55,627 nucleotides of DNA from an uncultured Caryophanales bacterium (GTDB taxonomy: Bacteria; Bacillota_I; Bacilli_A; RFN20; CAG-449). Shown here piece by piece: positions 9,730 through 19,004 of the stretch. The first letter of the stretch is position 1. Every line of letters begins with the position of its first letter. The notes under the pieces are model-generated. The model did no database searches and was not told the origin of the DNA. It saw only the letters and a list, made by a program, of their open reading frames with translations. The position numbers and the translations under genes are program-made. The stretch spans positions 1 through 55,627 of the forward strand of contig CAMEOO010000004.1 of assembly GCA_945929875.1 (NCBI GenBank). The letters are read 5' to 3'.

Positions 9730-10053
9730 ATGGAAGAATTAGAAAAGAGTATTAAAGTTAATAAACTAATTGACTTTTATGGCGATTTATTAACTTCCCA
9801 CCAAAGAGAAATACTATCTCTATATTATCAAATGGATTTATCTTTATCTGAAATATCAGAGCAATTAGAAATTTCTCGAAATGGAGTTTACGATGCGTTA
9901 AAAAAAGGAGTAAATTTATTACAAAAATATGAGGAAAAACTTCATCTAGTTAGTAAAGATGAAGAATTAGAAGAATTTTTATTAAAATTGAAAGAAAATG
10001 CTTCTAAAGAAGAAATAGAATTAATAGATAAAATTGAAAGTAAGGTGAGATAA
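9730..10053 (+). CDS. ylxM: YlxM/p13-like DNA-binding protein
   Basis: LTSHQREILSLYYQMDLSLSEISEQLEISRNGVYDAL; directly upstream of ffh. Confidence 0.9.
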   Translation: MEELEKSIKVNKLIDFYGDLLTSHQREILSLYYQMDLSLSEISEQLEISRNGVYDALKKGVNLLQKYEEKLHLVSKDEELEEFLLKLKENASKEEIELIDKIESKVR

Positions 10054-10054
10054 T

Positions 10055-11371
10055 ATGGCATTTGAATCATTAAGTGGTCGATTTCAAGGAATATTAAAAA
10101 AATTAAAAGGCCAATCTAAATTAACAGAAGCTAATATGGATGAGATGCTTAAAGAAATAAGGGTAGCTCTTCTTGAAGCAGATGTCAATTTTAAAGTTGT
10201 TAAAGAGTTTATTAATACCGTAAAAGAAAAAGCATTGGGGCAAGAAGTATTTACTAAGGTAAGTCCAGGACAAATGGTAGTTAAAATCGTTCATGATGAA
10301 CTTGTGGAACTTCTCGGTGCGGACCAATGTGAAATAAACACTAAAAATAAACCTACTATTATTATGATGTGTGGTTTACAAGGCTCTGGTAAAACGACTA
10401 CTTCTGGTAAATTAGCTTTGTTATTTAAAAAGAAAATGAATAAGAAAGTTTTATTAGTTGCAGGGGATGTTTATCGTCCAGCGGCTATCGATCAACTAGT
10501 TACCGTAGGAAAGCAAGTAGACGTGGAAGTACTGAATTTAGGTGATAAACTCTCTCCTGTTGAAATCTCTATAAAAGGTGTAGAAAAAGCTAAGCAAGAA
10601 AACTTTGACGTAGTTATTATTGATACTGCTGGGCGTTTACAAATCGATGAAACATTAATGCAAGAGCTCGTCGATATTGAAAATGCTGTTCACCCACACG
10701 AAGAATTACTACTTGTCGATGCGATGAGTGGACAAGACGTTGTTAACGTGGCTAACGCTTTCAACACTAAGCTTCATCTTACTGGTGTCATCATGTCTAA
10801 ACTTGATGGCGACGCTAGAGGCGGAGCAAGTTTATCCATCAAACATCTAACTGGACTTCCAATTAAATATGCTGGTGTAGGTGAAAAATTATCAGACTTA
10901 GAAGTATTCCATCCAGATAGGATGGCTGATCGAATTCTTGGAATGGGAGACATCGTTTCTCTTGTTGAAAAAGTCCAAGAAGAAATCGATGAAAAAGAAG
11001 CGAAAAAAGCCGCGAATAAGATGTTTAAAGGAACCTTTGATCTTAACGATATGCTAAGTCAATTAGAGCAAATCAATAAGATTAGCATGAGTAGCATCTT
11101 AAAATTGATCCCTGGAATGCCAAAAGTTAGCGAAGAAGATCAACAAAAAGTAAAAGATCAATTAAAAGTGACTAAAGCGATTATCTCTTCGATGACTCCT
11201 GAAGAAAGAGCACGTCCAGATATAATCAAAAATTCTCGTAAATTAAGAATTGCTGCCGGTTCAGGAAAAACTTCTCAAGATGTCAATCGCGTATTAAAAC
11301 AATATGATCAAATGAAAGAAGCGATGAAACAAATGAAAAGTAAATTTGGCGGAAGAATGCCAAAGTTTTAG
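10055..11371 (+). CDS. ffh: Signal recognition particle protein Ffh
   Basis: GLQGSGKTTTSGKLA, DTAGRL, SKLDGDARGGA, Met-rich M domain. Confidence 0.97.
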   Translation: MAFESLSGRFQGILKKLKGQSKLTEANMDEMLKEIRVALLEADVNFKVVKEFINTVKEKALGQEVFTKVSPGQMVVKIVHDELVELLGADQCEINTKNKPTIIMMCGLQGSGKTTTSGKLALLFKKKMNKKVLLVAGDVYRPAAIDQLVTVGKQVDVEVLNLGDKLSPVEISIKGVEKAKQENFDVVIIDTAGRLQIDETLMQELVDIENAVHPHEELLLVDAMSGQDVVNVANAFNTKLHLTGVIMSKLDGDARGGASLSIKHLTGLPIKYAGVGEKLSDLEVFHPDRMADRILGMGDIVSLVEKVQEEIDEKEAKKAANKMFKGTFDLNDMLSQLEQINKISMSSILKLIPGMPKVSEEDQQKVKDQLKVTKAIISSMTPEERARPDIIKNSRKLRIAAGSGKTSQDVNRVLKQYDQMKEAMKQMKSKFGGRMPKF

Positions 11372-11376
11372 AAAAC

Positions 11377-11418
11377 AAGCGTTAGTGAACTAGCTTTTCA
11401 ATTTCATTAACGCTTTTT
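11377..11418 (+). terminator. Rho-independent terminator downstream of ffh
   Basis: AAGCGTTA ... TAACGCTTTTT with further pairing GTGAA/TTCAT. Confidence 0.75.
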
Positions 11419-11457
11419 ATATCTATAAAGTTTTATTATTATTTAAGAAATATACAA

Positions 11458-11538
11458 TTAAGAATTATTTGCTTTTAAAATATCAATCTCTTTTTGCTCA
11501 TAGGCTTTATTGTAGCGGATGTAAAAAAACTTATCTTA
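11458..11538 (-). pseudogene. Possible degraded ORF remnant (DKFFYIRYNKAYEQKEIDILKANNS*)
   Basis: 24-25 codon open stretch on the minus strand with protein-like composition, no start codon, stop immediately upstream. Confidence 0.25.
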
Positions 11539-11554
11539 ATATTTATTTATAATA

Positions 11555-12331
11555 TTATTTTTTCATAAACTTTTTGCCTTTTTCAATAGCTTCTTTTTCC
11601 CATTTTGGAGTAGAGGCAGAATCTAATTCTTCTAGTAGCTTAAGATCTTGTTTTGATAGCTTGACTTGGCTAAATAAATCAGGTCGATATTCTCTTGTAA
11701 GTCTTAGTGACTCTTTTCTTCTATATTTATTTATCGCAGAGTGATTTCCTGAAAATAGAATATCAGGAATTTTGTCATCATTAAATGAATAAGGAAGAGT
11801 ATATTGAGGGTATTCTAATAATTCTTTGTTAAATGATTCTTCTTCTATTGATTCATCATTTATGACTCCAGGAATTAGCCTAATGATTGAATCAGAAATA
11901 GCCATGACTGGAATTTCTCCTCCGGTTAAGATAAAATCGCCGATTGAAATTAATTCATCTGCATACTTATTGATTCTTTCATCGATTCCTTCGTAATGGC
12001 CACATATAAAAATAAGGTGTTCTTCTTTTGATAATTCAAGTGCTTTTTTTTGCGTGAAAGTTTTTCCTCTTGGAGAAGTTAATAAAACTCTTGAATTTTC
12101 TTTTTTAACGCTTTTAAGAGCATCAAAAACTGGTTGACATTTCATAATCAAGCCAGCCCCTCCACCGGTAGGGTAGTCGTCGACTCGATGATTCTTATCT
12201 AAAGTAAAGTCTCTTATATTAACTAATTCAAATTTCACTTTTTCTTTTGCTAAGGCTCTTTTAATAATTGAATTGTCTAAAAAAGAAGAAAACATTTCAG
12301 GGAATAAAGTAAGAATAGTAATTTTCATCAT
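11555..12331 (-). CDS. trmD: tRNA (guanine37-N1)-methyltransferase TrmD
   Basis: ITILTLFPEMFSSFLDNSIIKRA, GHYEGIDERI, DFILTGGE motifs. Confidence 0.96.
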   Translation of the reverse strand: MMKITILTLFPEMFSSFLDNSIIKRALAKEKVKFELVNIRDFTLDKNHRVDDYPTGGGAGLIMKCQPVFDALKSVKKENSRVLLTSPRGKTFTQKKALELSKEEHLIFICGHYEGIDERINKYADELISIGDFILTGGEIPVMAISDSIIRLIPGVINDESIEEESFNKELLEYPQYTLPYSFNDDKIPDILFSGNHSAINKYRRKESLRLTREYRPDLFSQVKLSKQDLKLLEELDSASTPKWEKEAIEKGKKFMKK

Positions 12332-12843
12332 TAAATCATTCCTTCTATTAATTCTACATTGATCTTTTTGTTTTCAACATCGACTTTTTTTATGAACGCT
12401 TTGACAAAAGGAAGAAGTAAATCCTTTTGATTGTTTAGCCTAATTCTTAATGTTTCATTCGCGCTGTATTGTTCTATTTTAGTTACTTTTCCAATAGTTT
12501 CTCCAGTTTGGCATATCACTTCACAACCTACTAAATCATCAAAATAATAGCTATCTTTACCTAAAGGAGGTTGCTCTTCTTTAATCACTACGATTTGATA
12601 AGAAATATAAGGAGTAATTAAATTGATATCTGGAAATTCAACAAAGCTAACATAGTCAAAGCCTAAAGATGAATTATAACTTTTGACGTGTACTTCCACT
12701 AAATCGGAGGTTTTTTCATTGTACAAATAAACCTTGTTGTTTTTCTTATATCTAGAACTAGCAAAGTCAGTAGTCGATTTAACTTTTACTTCACCTTTTA
12801 ATCCTCTTGTTTTTAGAATGTAACCTAATGTTAAATATTTCAT
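12331..12843 (-). CDS. rimM: Ribosome maturation factor RimM
   Basis: LGYILKTRGLKGEVKVKS N-terminus, YYFDDLVGCEV PRC region; upstream of trmD. Confidence 0.95.
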   Translation of the reverse strand: MKYLTLGYILKTRGLKGEVKVKSTTDFASSRYKKNNKVYLYNEKTSDLVEVHVKSYNSSLGFDYVSFVEFPDINLITPYISYQIVVIKEEQPPLGKDSYYFDDLVGCEVICQTGETIGKVTKIEQYSANETLRIRLNNQKDLLLPFVKAFIKKVDVENKKINVELIEGMI

Positions 12844-12892
12844 ATTATTTCACCAAAATTATTATAAAAAAAAGATGTGGTTTTTTCCACAT

Positions 12893-13177
12893 CTATTTAT
12901 CGTTTGATTCAGTTGTTACTTCGCTAAGAGAATCGTTAGAAACAAACTTGAGGTGAATGCGTTCACCATTAGTTTTTCCAGCGATAGAAATAACTTCTCT
13001 TAAAGCTTCCGCGGTAGAACCGTGTTTTCCAATTAATCTTCCAGCATCTTCTGGATCACATACGATTTGGAAAGTGCGATCTTTACTAGATTCATTAGGT
13101 AGTTCATTGATGACAATATGATCTTTATTTAGAACAATTGGATCGATGAATTTATGAATAGATGCAATGTAATCCAT
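12893..13177 (-). CDS. khpA: KH-domain RNA-binding protein KhpA
   Basis: CDPEDAGRLIGKHGSTAEALR KH GxxG-type motif; rpsP-khpA-rimM synteny. Confidence 0.92.
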   Translation of the reverse strand: MDYIASIHKFIDPIVLNKDHIVINELPNESSKDRTFQIVCDPEDAGRLIGKHGSTAEALREVISIAGKTNGERIHLKFVSNDSLSEVTTESNDK

Positions 13178-13182
13178 TGATC

Positions 13183-13467
13183 TTATTCTCCTTTTTTAGC
13201 TTTAGATTCTGCGAATGCTTTGATGATTCCTGCATCAGAAAGAATTGATTTAACTGTATCTGATGGGATAGCTCCATTATTTAACCATTCTAAGATTTTG
13301 TCATTGTTTAAGGTTACGCTTGGAGTTTGTCCTTTTGCATTTGGGTTGAAGTAACCAACTTGTTCGATGTATCTTCCATCACGAGCAAAACGTGAATCTG
13401 CGACGACGATACGATATACTGGATCCTTATGGCGACCCATTCTTGTTAATCTAATTTTTACTGCCAT
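13183..13467 (-). CDS. rpsP: 30S ribosomal protein S16
   Basis: [26 protein letters not shown]; start trimmed to ATG at 13467 with upstream SD. Confidence 0.97.
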   Translation of the reverse strand: MAVKIRLTRMGRHKDPVYRIVVADSRFARDGRYIEQVGYFNPNAKGQTPSVTLNNDKILEWLNNGAIPSDTVKSILSDAGIIKAFAESKAKKGE

Positions 13468-13495
13468 TTTTAAATTCTCCTTTTCAAACAATAGT

Positions 13496-13524
13496 ATATT
13501 ATATGAATAATAAATGCCTGTCAA
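13496..13524 (-). promoter_or_regulatory. Promoter of rpsP-khpA-rimM-trmD operon
   Basis: Minus strand TTGACA (13524-13519) -N17- TAATAT (13501-13496). Confidence 0.65.
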
Positions 13525-13568
13525 GTATTTTTACTTAACATTTATTTTTTTATATCTTCATTTTTTTG

Positions 13569-13597
13569 TTGTATTTTGATTGATGATTTGATATTAT
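13569..13597 (+). promoter_or_regulatory. Promoter of rplS
   Basis: TTGTAT-N17-TATTAT. Confidence 0.5.
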
Positions 13598-13600
13598 TAT

Positions 13601-13683
13601 CACGCGTGAAAAAAGCGCTTAGCTAATTCCTCTAGTCAAGATTATGAATTAGTGAAAATTGTCATGAAAGGAGCGTGTCTTCA
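13601..13683 (+). promoter_or_regulatory. Structured 5' leader of rplS (candidate L19 leader)
   Basis: CTAATTC...GAATTAG 7-bp hairpin enclosed by possible CACGC/GCGTG pairing that reaches the SD region. Confidence 0.45.
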
Positions 13684-14031
13684 ATGAATAATCAATTAGT
13701 TGAAACAATCACTAAATCACAAATTAGAACTGACCTTCCAAAATTTGTAACTGGTGATACAATCAAAGTTAGTGTTAGAATCGTTGAAAATGGCAAACAA
13801 AGAATCCAAGTATTCCAAGGTGTTGTCATCGCACGTCGCGGCTCAGGAGTGGGCGAAACATTTATCGTAAGAAAAATGTCATCTGGTGTAGGTGTTGAAA
13901 GAACATTCCCAGTAAACTCCCCAGTAATTTCTTCTATCGAAGTTGTTAAACATGGTAAAGTTAGAAGAAAGAAAATTTACTTCCTACGTAGTAGATCTGG
14001 TAAATCCGCACGTCTTAAAGAAGTACTTTAA
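13684..14031 (+). CDS. rplS: 50S ribosomal protein L19
   Basis: [47 protein letters not shown] 13684 preferred by SD AAGGAG spacing. Confidence 0.97.
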   Translation: MNNQLVETITKSQIRTDLPKFVTGDTIKVSVRIVENGKQRIQVFQGVVIARRGSGVGETFIVRKMSSGVGVERTFPVNSPVISSIEVVKHGKVRRKKIYFLRSRSGKSARLKEVL

Positions 14032-14045
14032 TCTAAGACTAATTC

Positions 14046-14082
14046 AAGGTTGTTATGAACTTAAGATTCTAACAACCTTTTT
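14046..14082 (+). terminator. Rho-independent terminator after rplS
   Basis: AAGGTTGTTA ... TAACAACCTTTTT. Confidence 0.8.
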
Positions 14083-14099
14083 AAATACTTGGAGGTAAT

Positions 14100-14624
14100 A
14101 TGAAAGTATTAGTAACAGCGTTTAAACCATTTAATAATCAGATTAATAATTATTCATTAGAAGTTTTAAATTATTTAGTAAATGTTGATAAATTACTTAT
14201 CGATGTAGTATATGATAACTGCTATAAAGAAATAATTAATAATGTAAATATCGATGAATACGACTTAATAGTAAGTTTAGGAGAAGCTAGAAGTAGAGAA
14301 GAATTAACTCTAGAAGTAGAAGCAAAAAATATCTCTTCATGTAGCTTAAAAGATAACAAAGGCAATTTAAAAAAAGATGAATTAATCTCCCCTTTAGCTA
14401 GTGATTCTTTGAGGACAAAAGTTGATGTAAATAAAGTTAAGGATGAAGTAAAATTATCTTTTGATGCGGGTAAATTTGTGTGTAATAACCTATATTTTCA
14501 CTTGTTAGAAAACCATCCTAGAAAAGCGATTTTCATTCATGTACCAAATTGCCATAATGATGTAAAAATGTATCAAAAATATGCAAAAAAGATTAATTTG
14601 ATCATTGATAAATTACTTTCATAA
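14100..14624 (+). CDS. Pyroglutamyl-peptidase I-like (C15) protein, short form
   Basis: MKVLVTAFKPFNNQINNYSLEVL; SFDAGKFVCNNLYFHLLE and FIHVPNCH resemble the C15 Cys and His regions. Confidence 0.75.
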   Translation: MKVLVTAFKPFNNQINNYSLEVLNYLVNVDKLLIDVVYDNCYKEIINNVNIDEYDLIVSLGEARSREELTLEVEAKNISSCSLKDNKGNLKKDELISPLASDSLRTKVDVNKVKDEVKLSFDAGKFVCNNLYFHLLENHPRKAIFIHVPNCHNDVKMYQKYAKKINLIIDKLLS

Positions 14625-14639
14625 TTAGGTGTTCTTTCA

Positions 14640-14668
14640 TTGTTTACTAGCGCTAAAAATGGTATAAT
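14640..14668 (+). promoter_or_regulatory. Promoter of lepB
   Basis: TTGTTT-N17-TATAAT. Confidence 0.6.
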
Positions 14669-14693
14669 AAAAGGTGTTAGGGAGAGAGTTATT

Positions 14694-15269
14694 TTGAAAA
14701 AAATTTTCACTATTATTCTATTAGTAACTAGCTTTATTTGTTGTTCACTACTTATCTTTCTCAACGTTTGCTTTGAGAAAGTTTTAGTAAATGGTGAATC
14801 GATGTATCCGACTTTAAAAGATCAAGAATTAGGATTATATCTAAAGAAAAATTTTATTGTTGGAGGGATTAAGAGAAACGATATTGTGATTTTTGAACAT
14901 GAAAATAATAGTTATGAAGATAAATTGTTTATTAAAAGAGTAATTGGACTTCCTAATGAAAAAGTAGAGATAAAAGAGAATGGTTCAATTTATATCAATG
15001 AAGAAAAAATAAAACAAGATTATTTAGATTTAGAACAAAATACAAATACGTATCAAATCATTAATAGCGAAAGAATGGAATTGATTTTAAAGGAAGATGA
15101 GTATTTTGTTTTAGGCGACAATCGTGGTAATAGTTACGACTCAAGATTTTTTGGGCCAATAAAAAAAGATGTAATTTTAGGTAAACTATGCTTAATCTAT
15201 GGCCATCAAGAGGAAAAACAAAATAGTGGAAAAATAACAAAATACTTTTTCCCAATCAAATTATTTTAG
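14694..15269 (+). CDS. lepB: Signal peptidase I
   Basis: VNGESMYPTLKDQE (Ser), FIKRVIGLPNEKVEI (Lys), VLGDNRGNSYDSRFFG; start taken as TTG 14694. Confidence 0.92.
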   Translation: MKKIFTIILLVTSFICCSLLIFLNVCFEKVLVNGESMYPTLKDQELGLYLKKNFIVGGIKRNDIVIFEHENNSYEDKLFIKRVIGLPNEKVEIKENGSIYINEEKIKQDYLDLEQNTNTYQIINSERMELILKEDEYFVLGDNRGNSYDSRFFGPIKKDVILGKLCLIYGHQEEKQNSGKITKYFFPIKLF

Positions 15270-15277
15270 AGGTAAGT

Positions 15278-15877
15278 ATGAAGATTTTAATAGCGACAAA
15301 CAACAAACATAAAATTGATGAATATAAAAAAATCTTTTCTTCTTTTAATATCGATGTTTGCTCTTTAAAAGAAGAGAATATTATTTGTGATCCAGTGGAA
15401 AATGGAAAAACTTTTGAAGAGAATTCCTTAATTAAAGCCAAAGAATGTGCAAAATATTACTATGGAATTATTCTTAGTGATGATTCTGGCTTAATTGTTG
15501 ATGCTCTTCCTGATATTCTTGGAGTGCATACTTCTAGATTTATGGGCGAAAATACACCTTATGAGAAAAAATGGGAAGAAGTAATTAAGCGTTTAGAAGG
15601 AAAAGAAAGAAGTGCTAGATTTGTTTGCTGTATCACTATTCTAAATCTTGAAAAAAATCCTTTGTTTTTTAAAGGAGTAGTGGAAGGGCATATTAGCTAT
15701 AAACCTGAAGGAGAAAATGGATTTGGTTACGATCCAATTTTTATTCCAGATGGATATGAATGCAGTTTTGCTACGATGAGTGAAGATCAAAAAAATGAAA
15801 TCTCCCATCGAGGAAGAGCGACAAAGAAAATGATTGAGTATTTGAAGGAGAAGTTTAATGAGAATTTTACTAACTAA
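15278..15877 (+). CDS. rdgB: XTP/dITP diphosphatase (RdgB/HAM1)
   Basis: LIATNNKHKIDEYKKIF, LSDDSGLIVDAL, GFGYDPIFIPDGY, SHRGRA. Confidence 0.93.
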   Translation: MKILIATNNKHKIDEYKKIFSSFNIDVCSLKEENIICDPVENGKTFEENSLIKAKECAKYYYGIILSDDSGLIVDALPDILGVHTSRFMGENTPYEKKWEEVIKRLEGKERSARFVCCITILNLEKNPLFFKGVVEGHISYKPEGENGFGYDPIFIPDGYECSFATMSEDQKNEISHRGRATKKMIEYLKEKFNENFTN

Positions 15878-16574
15878 CGACGATGGATATTTTTCTAAAG
15901 GAATATTGCTTTTAAAGAAAGAACTAGAAAGATATGGAAAAGTGATTATTGCCGCACCAAATAATGTTCAATCTGGTAAATCTTGTTCTATTACAATTAC
16001 TAAACCTCTTGGAATTTTTGAAGTAGAAAAAGATGTTTATGCAGTTTCTGGCACCCCTGTAGATTGCGTAATCTTTGGATTATCTGAACTTGGTAAATTT
16101 GATTTAGTTGTTTCTGGGTGCAACAATTCCCCAAACCTAGGCGTGGATACTATTTATTCAGGAACTCTTGGAGCTTGTAGGCAGGCGTTAATTGCTGGCG
16201 TTCCTACTATCAGTTTTTCTTGCCATAACGAAAATTATTTTTCACACATAGGTAAATATACAAAGCAAGTGATGGATTTTATTATTAAAAATAAACTTTT
16301 AAGTGAAGATTATTTTATTAATGTAAATTTTCCAAGAGGAAATGTTGAATATCAAGGAATGAAAATCACTAAGTTATTTTTCCAAAAGGTGAAATATTCA
16401 ACTAGAGATTTTATCGATGATTTATTTGTTTCAGGCCGAGATATGGGTGAAGAAGTTTTAGATGATACTTATGATGTAGGAGCGTTCAATTCAGGCTATA
16501 TTTCTTTAACACCAATATATAAATCATCCTTTAATGAAACGATCTATGAAAAAATATTAAAGAAAATTAAATAA
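15858..16574 (+). CDS. surE: 5'/3'-nucleotidase SurE
   Basis: MRILLTNDDGYFSKGI, SGCNNSPNLGVDTIYSGTLGACRQA. Confidence 0.94.
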   Translation: MRILLTNDDGYFSKGILLLKKELERYGKVIIAAPNNVQSGKSCSITITKPLGIFEVEKDVYAVSGTPVDCVIFGLSELGKFDLVVSGCNNSPNLGVDTIYSGTLGACRQALIAGVPTISFSCHNENYFSHIGKYTKQVMDFIIKNKLLSEDYFINVNFPRGNVEYQGMKITKLFFQKVKYSTRDFIDDLFVSGRDMGEEVLDDTYDVGAFNSGYISLTPIYKSSFNETIYEKILKKIK

Positions 16575-16603
16575 ACTATTTTAATGTTAAGGAGGTGGGC
16601 ATT

Positions 16604-17461
16604 ATGCAACAAAAGGGTATACATTGGTTTCCAGGCCACATGCAAAAAGCTATTAGGCAGATCGAAGAAAGAATAAAACTAATTGATGTCGTCGTTGAAG
16701 TTGTCGATAGTAGATGCCCTCTTTCTAGTAAAAACCAATACTTAGAAAAAATTACGCAAAACAAAAAAAGGGTAATCGTTTTTTCAAAGAAAGACTTAAC
16801 TTCTTTAGAAGAAATTAAGCCTTTTGAAGAATATTATTTAAAGAATGGATATTATCCTCTCGTCTGCGATTTAAATAATCAAAATGATATTAGTAAGATA
16901 AAAAAAGCGATTGCTATTCAAGGGAAAGATATTACCGATAAATATATAAGAAGAGGGATGAAACCTCAACCTTTAAGAGCGATGATTATCGGTATACCTA
17001 ATGTAGGGAAATCCACATTGATTAATCGCTTATCAAAATCTTCTTCAATGTCAGTAGCTAATACACCAGGACACACTAGAAGTCAACAATGGATCAAAGT
17101 TGATAAGACTTTAGAGTTACTTGATACTCCAGGTATTCTACCTCCTTCATATGAAGATAAGATCACCGCGATTCATTTAGCTTTAATTGGCGCAATGAAA
17201 ATTGAAAATATTTCAGAAAGTGAATTATCTGATTATTTGTTCTCTTTATTAAAAAAAAAATATTCTTCTTTCTTAATTGAAAGATATTCATTAAATGAAG
17301 ATAGTTTAGTCTCTAAAGAGGCTCTATTTGAAGGTATCGCTAAAAGAAGAGGGCTACTATTACCTCAAAATGAGTTGGATACTTCTAAAGCTGAACTCTT
17401 ATTTTTAAAAGAATTTAAGGAAGGGCTAATTGTCAAATTAGTTTTAGATACATTATGTTAG
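16604..17461 (+). CDS. rbgA: Ribosome biogenesis GTPase RbgA/YlqF
   Basis: IHWFPGHMQKA, circularly permuted G motifs (SKKD, GIPNVGKSTLIN, DTPG). Confidence 0.94.
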   Translation: MQQKGIHWFPGHMQKAIRQIEERIKLIDVVVEVVDSRCPLSSKNQYLEKITQNKKRVIVFSKKDLTSLEEIKPFEEYYLKNGYYPLVCDLNNQNDISKIKKAIAIQGKDITDKYIRRGMKPQPLRAMIIGIPNVGKSTLINRLSKSSSMSVANTPGHTRSQQWIKVDKTLELLDTPGILPPSYEDKITAIHLALIGAMKIENISESELSDYLFSLLKKKYSSFLIERYSLNEDSLVSKEALFEGIAKRRGLLLPQNELDTSKAELLFLKEFKEGLIVKLVLDTLC

Positions 17462-18078
17462 ATTATGAAAAACATATATATGAACAAGGATATTCTTTAG
17501 TCGTGGGTTGCGATGAAGCTGGAAGAGGACCTTTATGTGGCCCAGTTGTCTGCGCGTGTTGCATCCTTCCAGTAGGCTATCAAAATGAGATGATTAACGA
17601 CTCAAAAAAGTTAACTGAAAAGAAAAGGGAAATTCTTTTTGAAGAGATTAAGAAAGTGGCTCTATTTTATAAAATTATTGCAATTGAACCAGAAGAAATC
17701 GATCGAATCAACATTTACGAAGCTTCTAGAAAAGGAATGACGGAAGCTATACTACAATGCGGGGTTAAACCAGATTACATCTTGACTGATTGCATGCCTT
17801 TATTCGGCTTTGATGGTATCCCTCAAGAAAATTTAGTTAAAGGGGACGCTAAAGCTCAATGCATCGCTGCAGCAAGTATTCTGGCTAAAGTTACTAGAGA
17901 TCACATCATGGAAGAAATCGATTTGAAATATCCTCAATACGATATTAAAAAACATAAAGGCTATCCGACTAAAGAGCATTTAGAACTCTTAAAAAAATAT
18001 GGTCCAATTAAAGGGTTGTATCGCTATTCTTATAAGCCGGTAAGAGAAACTCAACAAGAACAAATAAAATTATTTTAG
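17455..18078 (+). CDS. rnhB: Ribonuclease HII
   Basis: VVGCDEAGRGPLCGPVV, DSKKLTEKKRE, KGDAKAQCIAAASILAKVTRD. Confidence 0.95.
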   Translation: MLDYEKHIYEQGYSLVVGCDEAGRGPLCGPVVCACCILPVGYQNEMINDSKKLTEKKREILFEEIKKVALFYKIIAIEPEEIDRINIYEASRKGMTEAILQCGVKPDYILTDCMPLFGFDGIPQENLVKGDAKAQCIAAASILAKVTRDHIMEEIDLKYPQYDIKKHKGYPTKEHLELLKKYGPIKGLYRYSYKPVRETQQEQIKLF

Positions 18079-18088
18079 ATTTTTTAAA

Positions 18089-18126
18089 ATAACCTTCTAA
18101 TTAATTTATATTAGGAGGCTATTTTT
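18089..18126 (+). promoter_or_regulatory. Hairpin containing the dprA SD followed by a U-run
   Basis: ATAACCTTCTAAT / ATTAGGAGGCTAT, 13-nt arms with one G-U and one A-C, then TTTTTATG. Confidence 0.55.
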
Positions 18127-18879
18127 ATGTTAATTAGAAACATCATAATTTATTTATCGATTAAATATTGTGGAGATTGGGATAAAATCTATGAAGCAAT
18201 TTCAAAAAAAGAGTATTGTAATAACGAAGAAGTAGAAAGAGTATTATCATCATTAACCTATAAAGCTGTAACGATTTTGGATGATAATTATCCATCTACT
18301 TTGAAAAACATTTATAAACCACCATTTACTATTTTCTATTTGGGAGATCTTTCATTATTAGAATCTAATATTATTTCTGTTGTCGGATCTAGGGATCCTT
18401 CTATATATGCGATTAAATCTACAAGAAAGATCATTTCCGAATTAAAGGAAAAGAACGTGGTTATCTGCTCTGGCTTAGCTCGAGGCATCGATAAAATCGC
18501 TCATGAAGAAGCGTTAAAAAATAATCTTAAAACAATTGCGGTTTTACCTACTGGCATCTTATTTTGCTATCCTAAGGAGAATTATTCTTTATATGAAGAA
18601 ATAGCTAAAAAAGGATTGATTATTTCTGAATATCCTTCATATGATAGGGTGAAAAAAGAAAAGTTTGGAATGAGAAATCGAATTATAGCAGGGTTAGCGG
18701 ATAAACTACTTGTAATGTCTGCAAGAGAAAAAAGTGGCACATTGATCAGCGTTAAATTTGCTTTAGAGTTTGGTAAAGATATTTATTGCTTACCATATCA
18801 TATAGAAGAAAGCTCTGTTTGTAATAAATTAATTAAAGATGGAGCATACTTACTTAGTAGCGGAAACGATATTTTTTAA
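18127..18879 (+). CDS. dprA: DNA processing protein DprA (Rossmann domain, short C-terminus)
   Basis: VVGSRDPS, CSGLARGIDKIAHEEAL, TIAVLPTGILFCYPKEN, FGMRNRIIAGLAD. Confidence 0.92.
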   Translation: MLIRNIIIYLSIKYCGDWDKIYEAISKKEYCNNEEVERVLSSLTYKAVTILDDNYPSTLKNIYKPPFTIFYLGDLSLLESNIISVVGSRDPSIYAIKSTRKIISELKEKNVVICSGLARGIDKIAHEEALKNNLKTIAVLPTGILFCYPKENYSLYEEIAKKGLIISEYPSYDRVKKEKFGMRNRIIAGLADKLLVMSAREKSGTLISVKFALEFGKDIYCLPYHIEESSVCNKLIKDGAYLLSSGNDIF

Positions 18880-19004
18880 AAAAATAAAAAAACTTATTAT
18901 TATCATTAATAATAAAGGAAAAAGACCAAAAAAAGAGATAAAAAATTGTTTGACTTTACTAAAAAAAATCACCATAATTGTTTCTAGACTAAGGAGGAAG
19001 ATAT

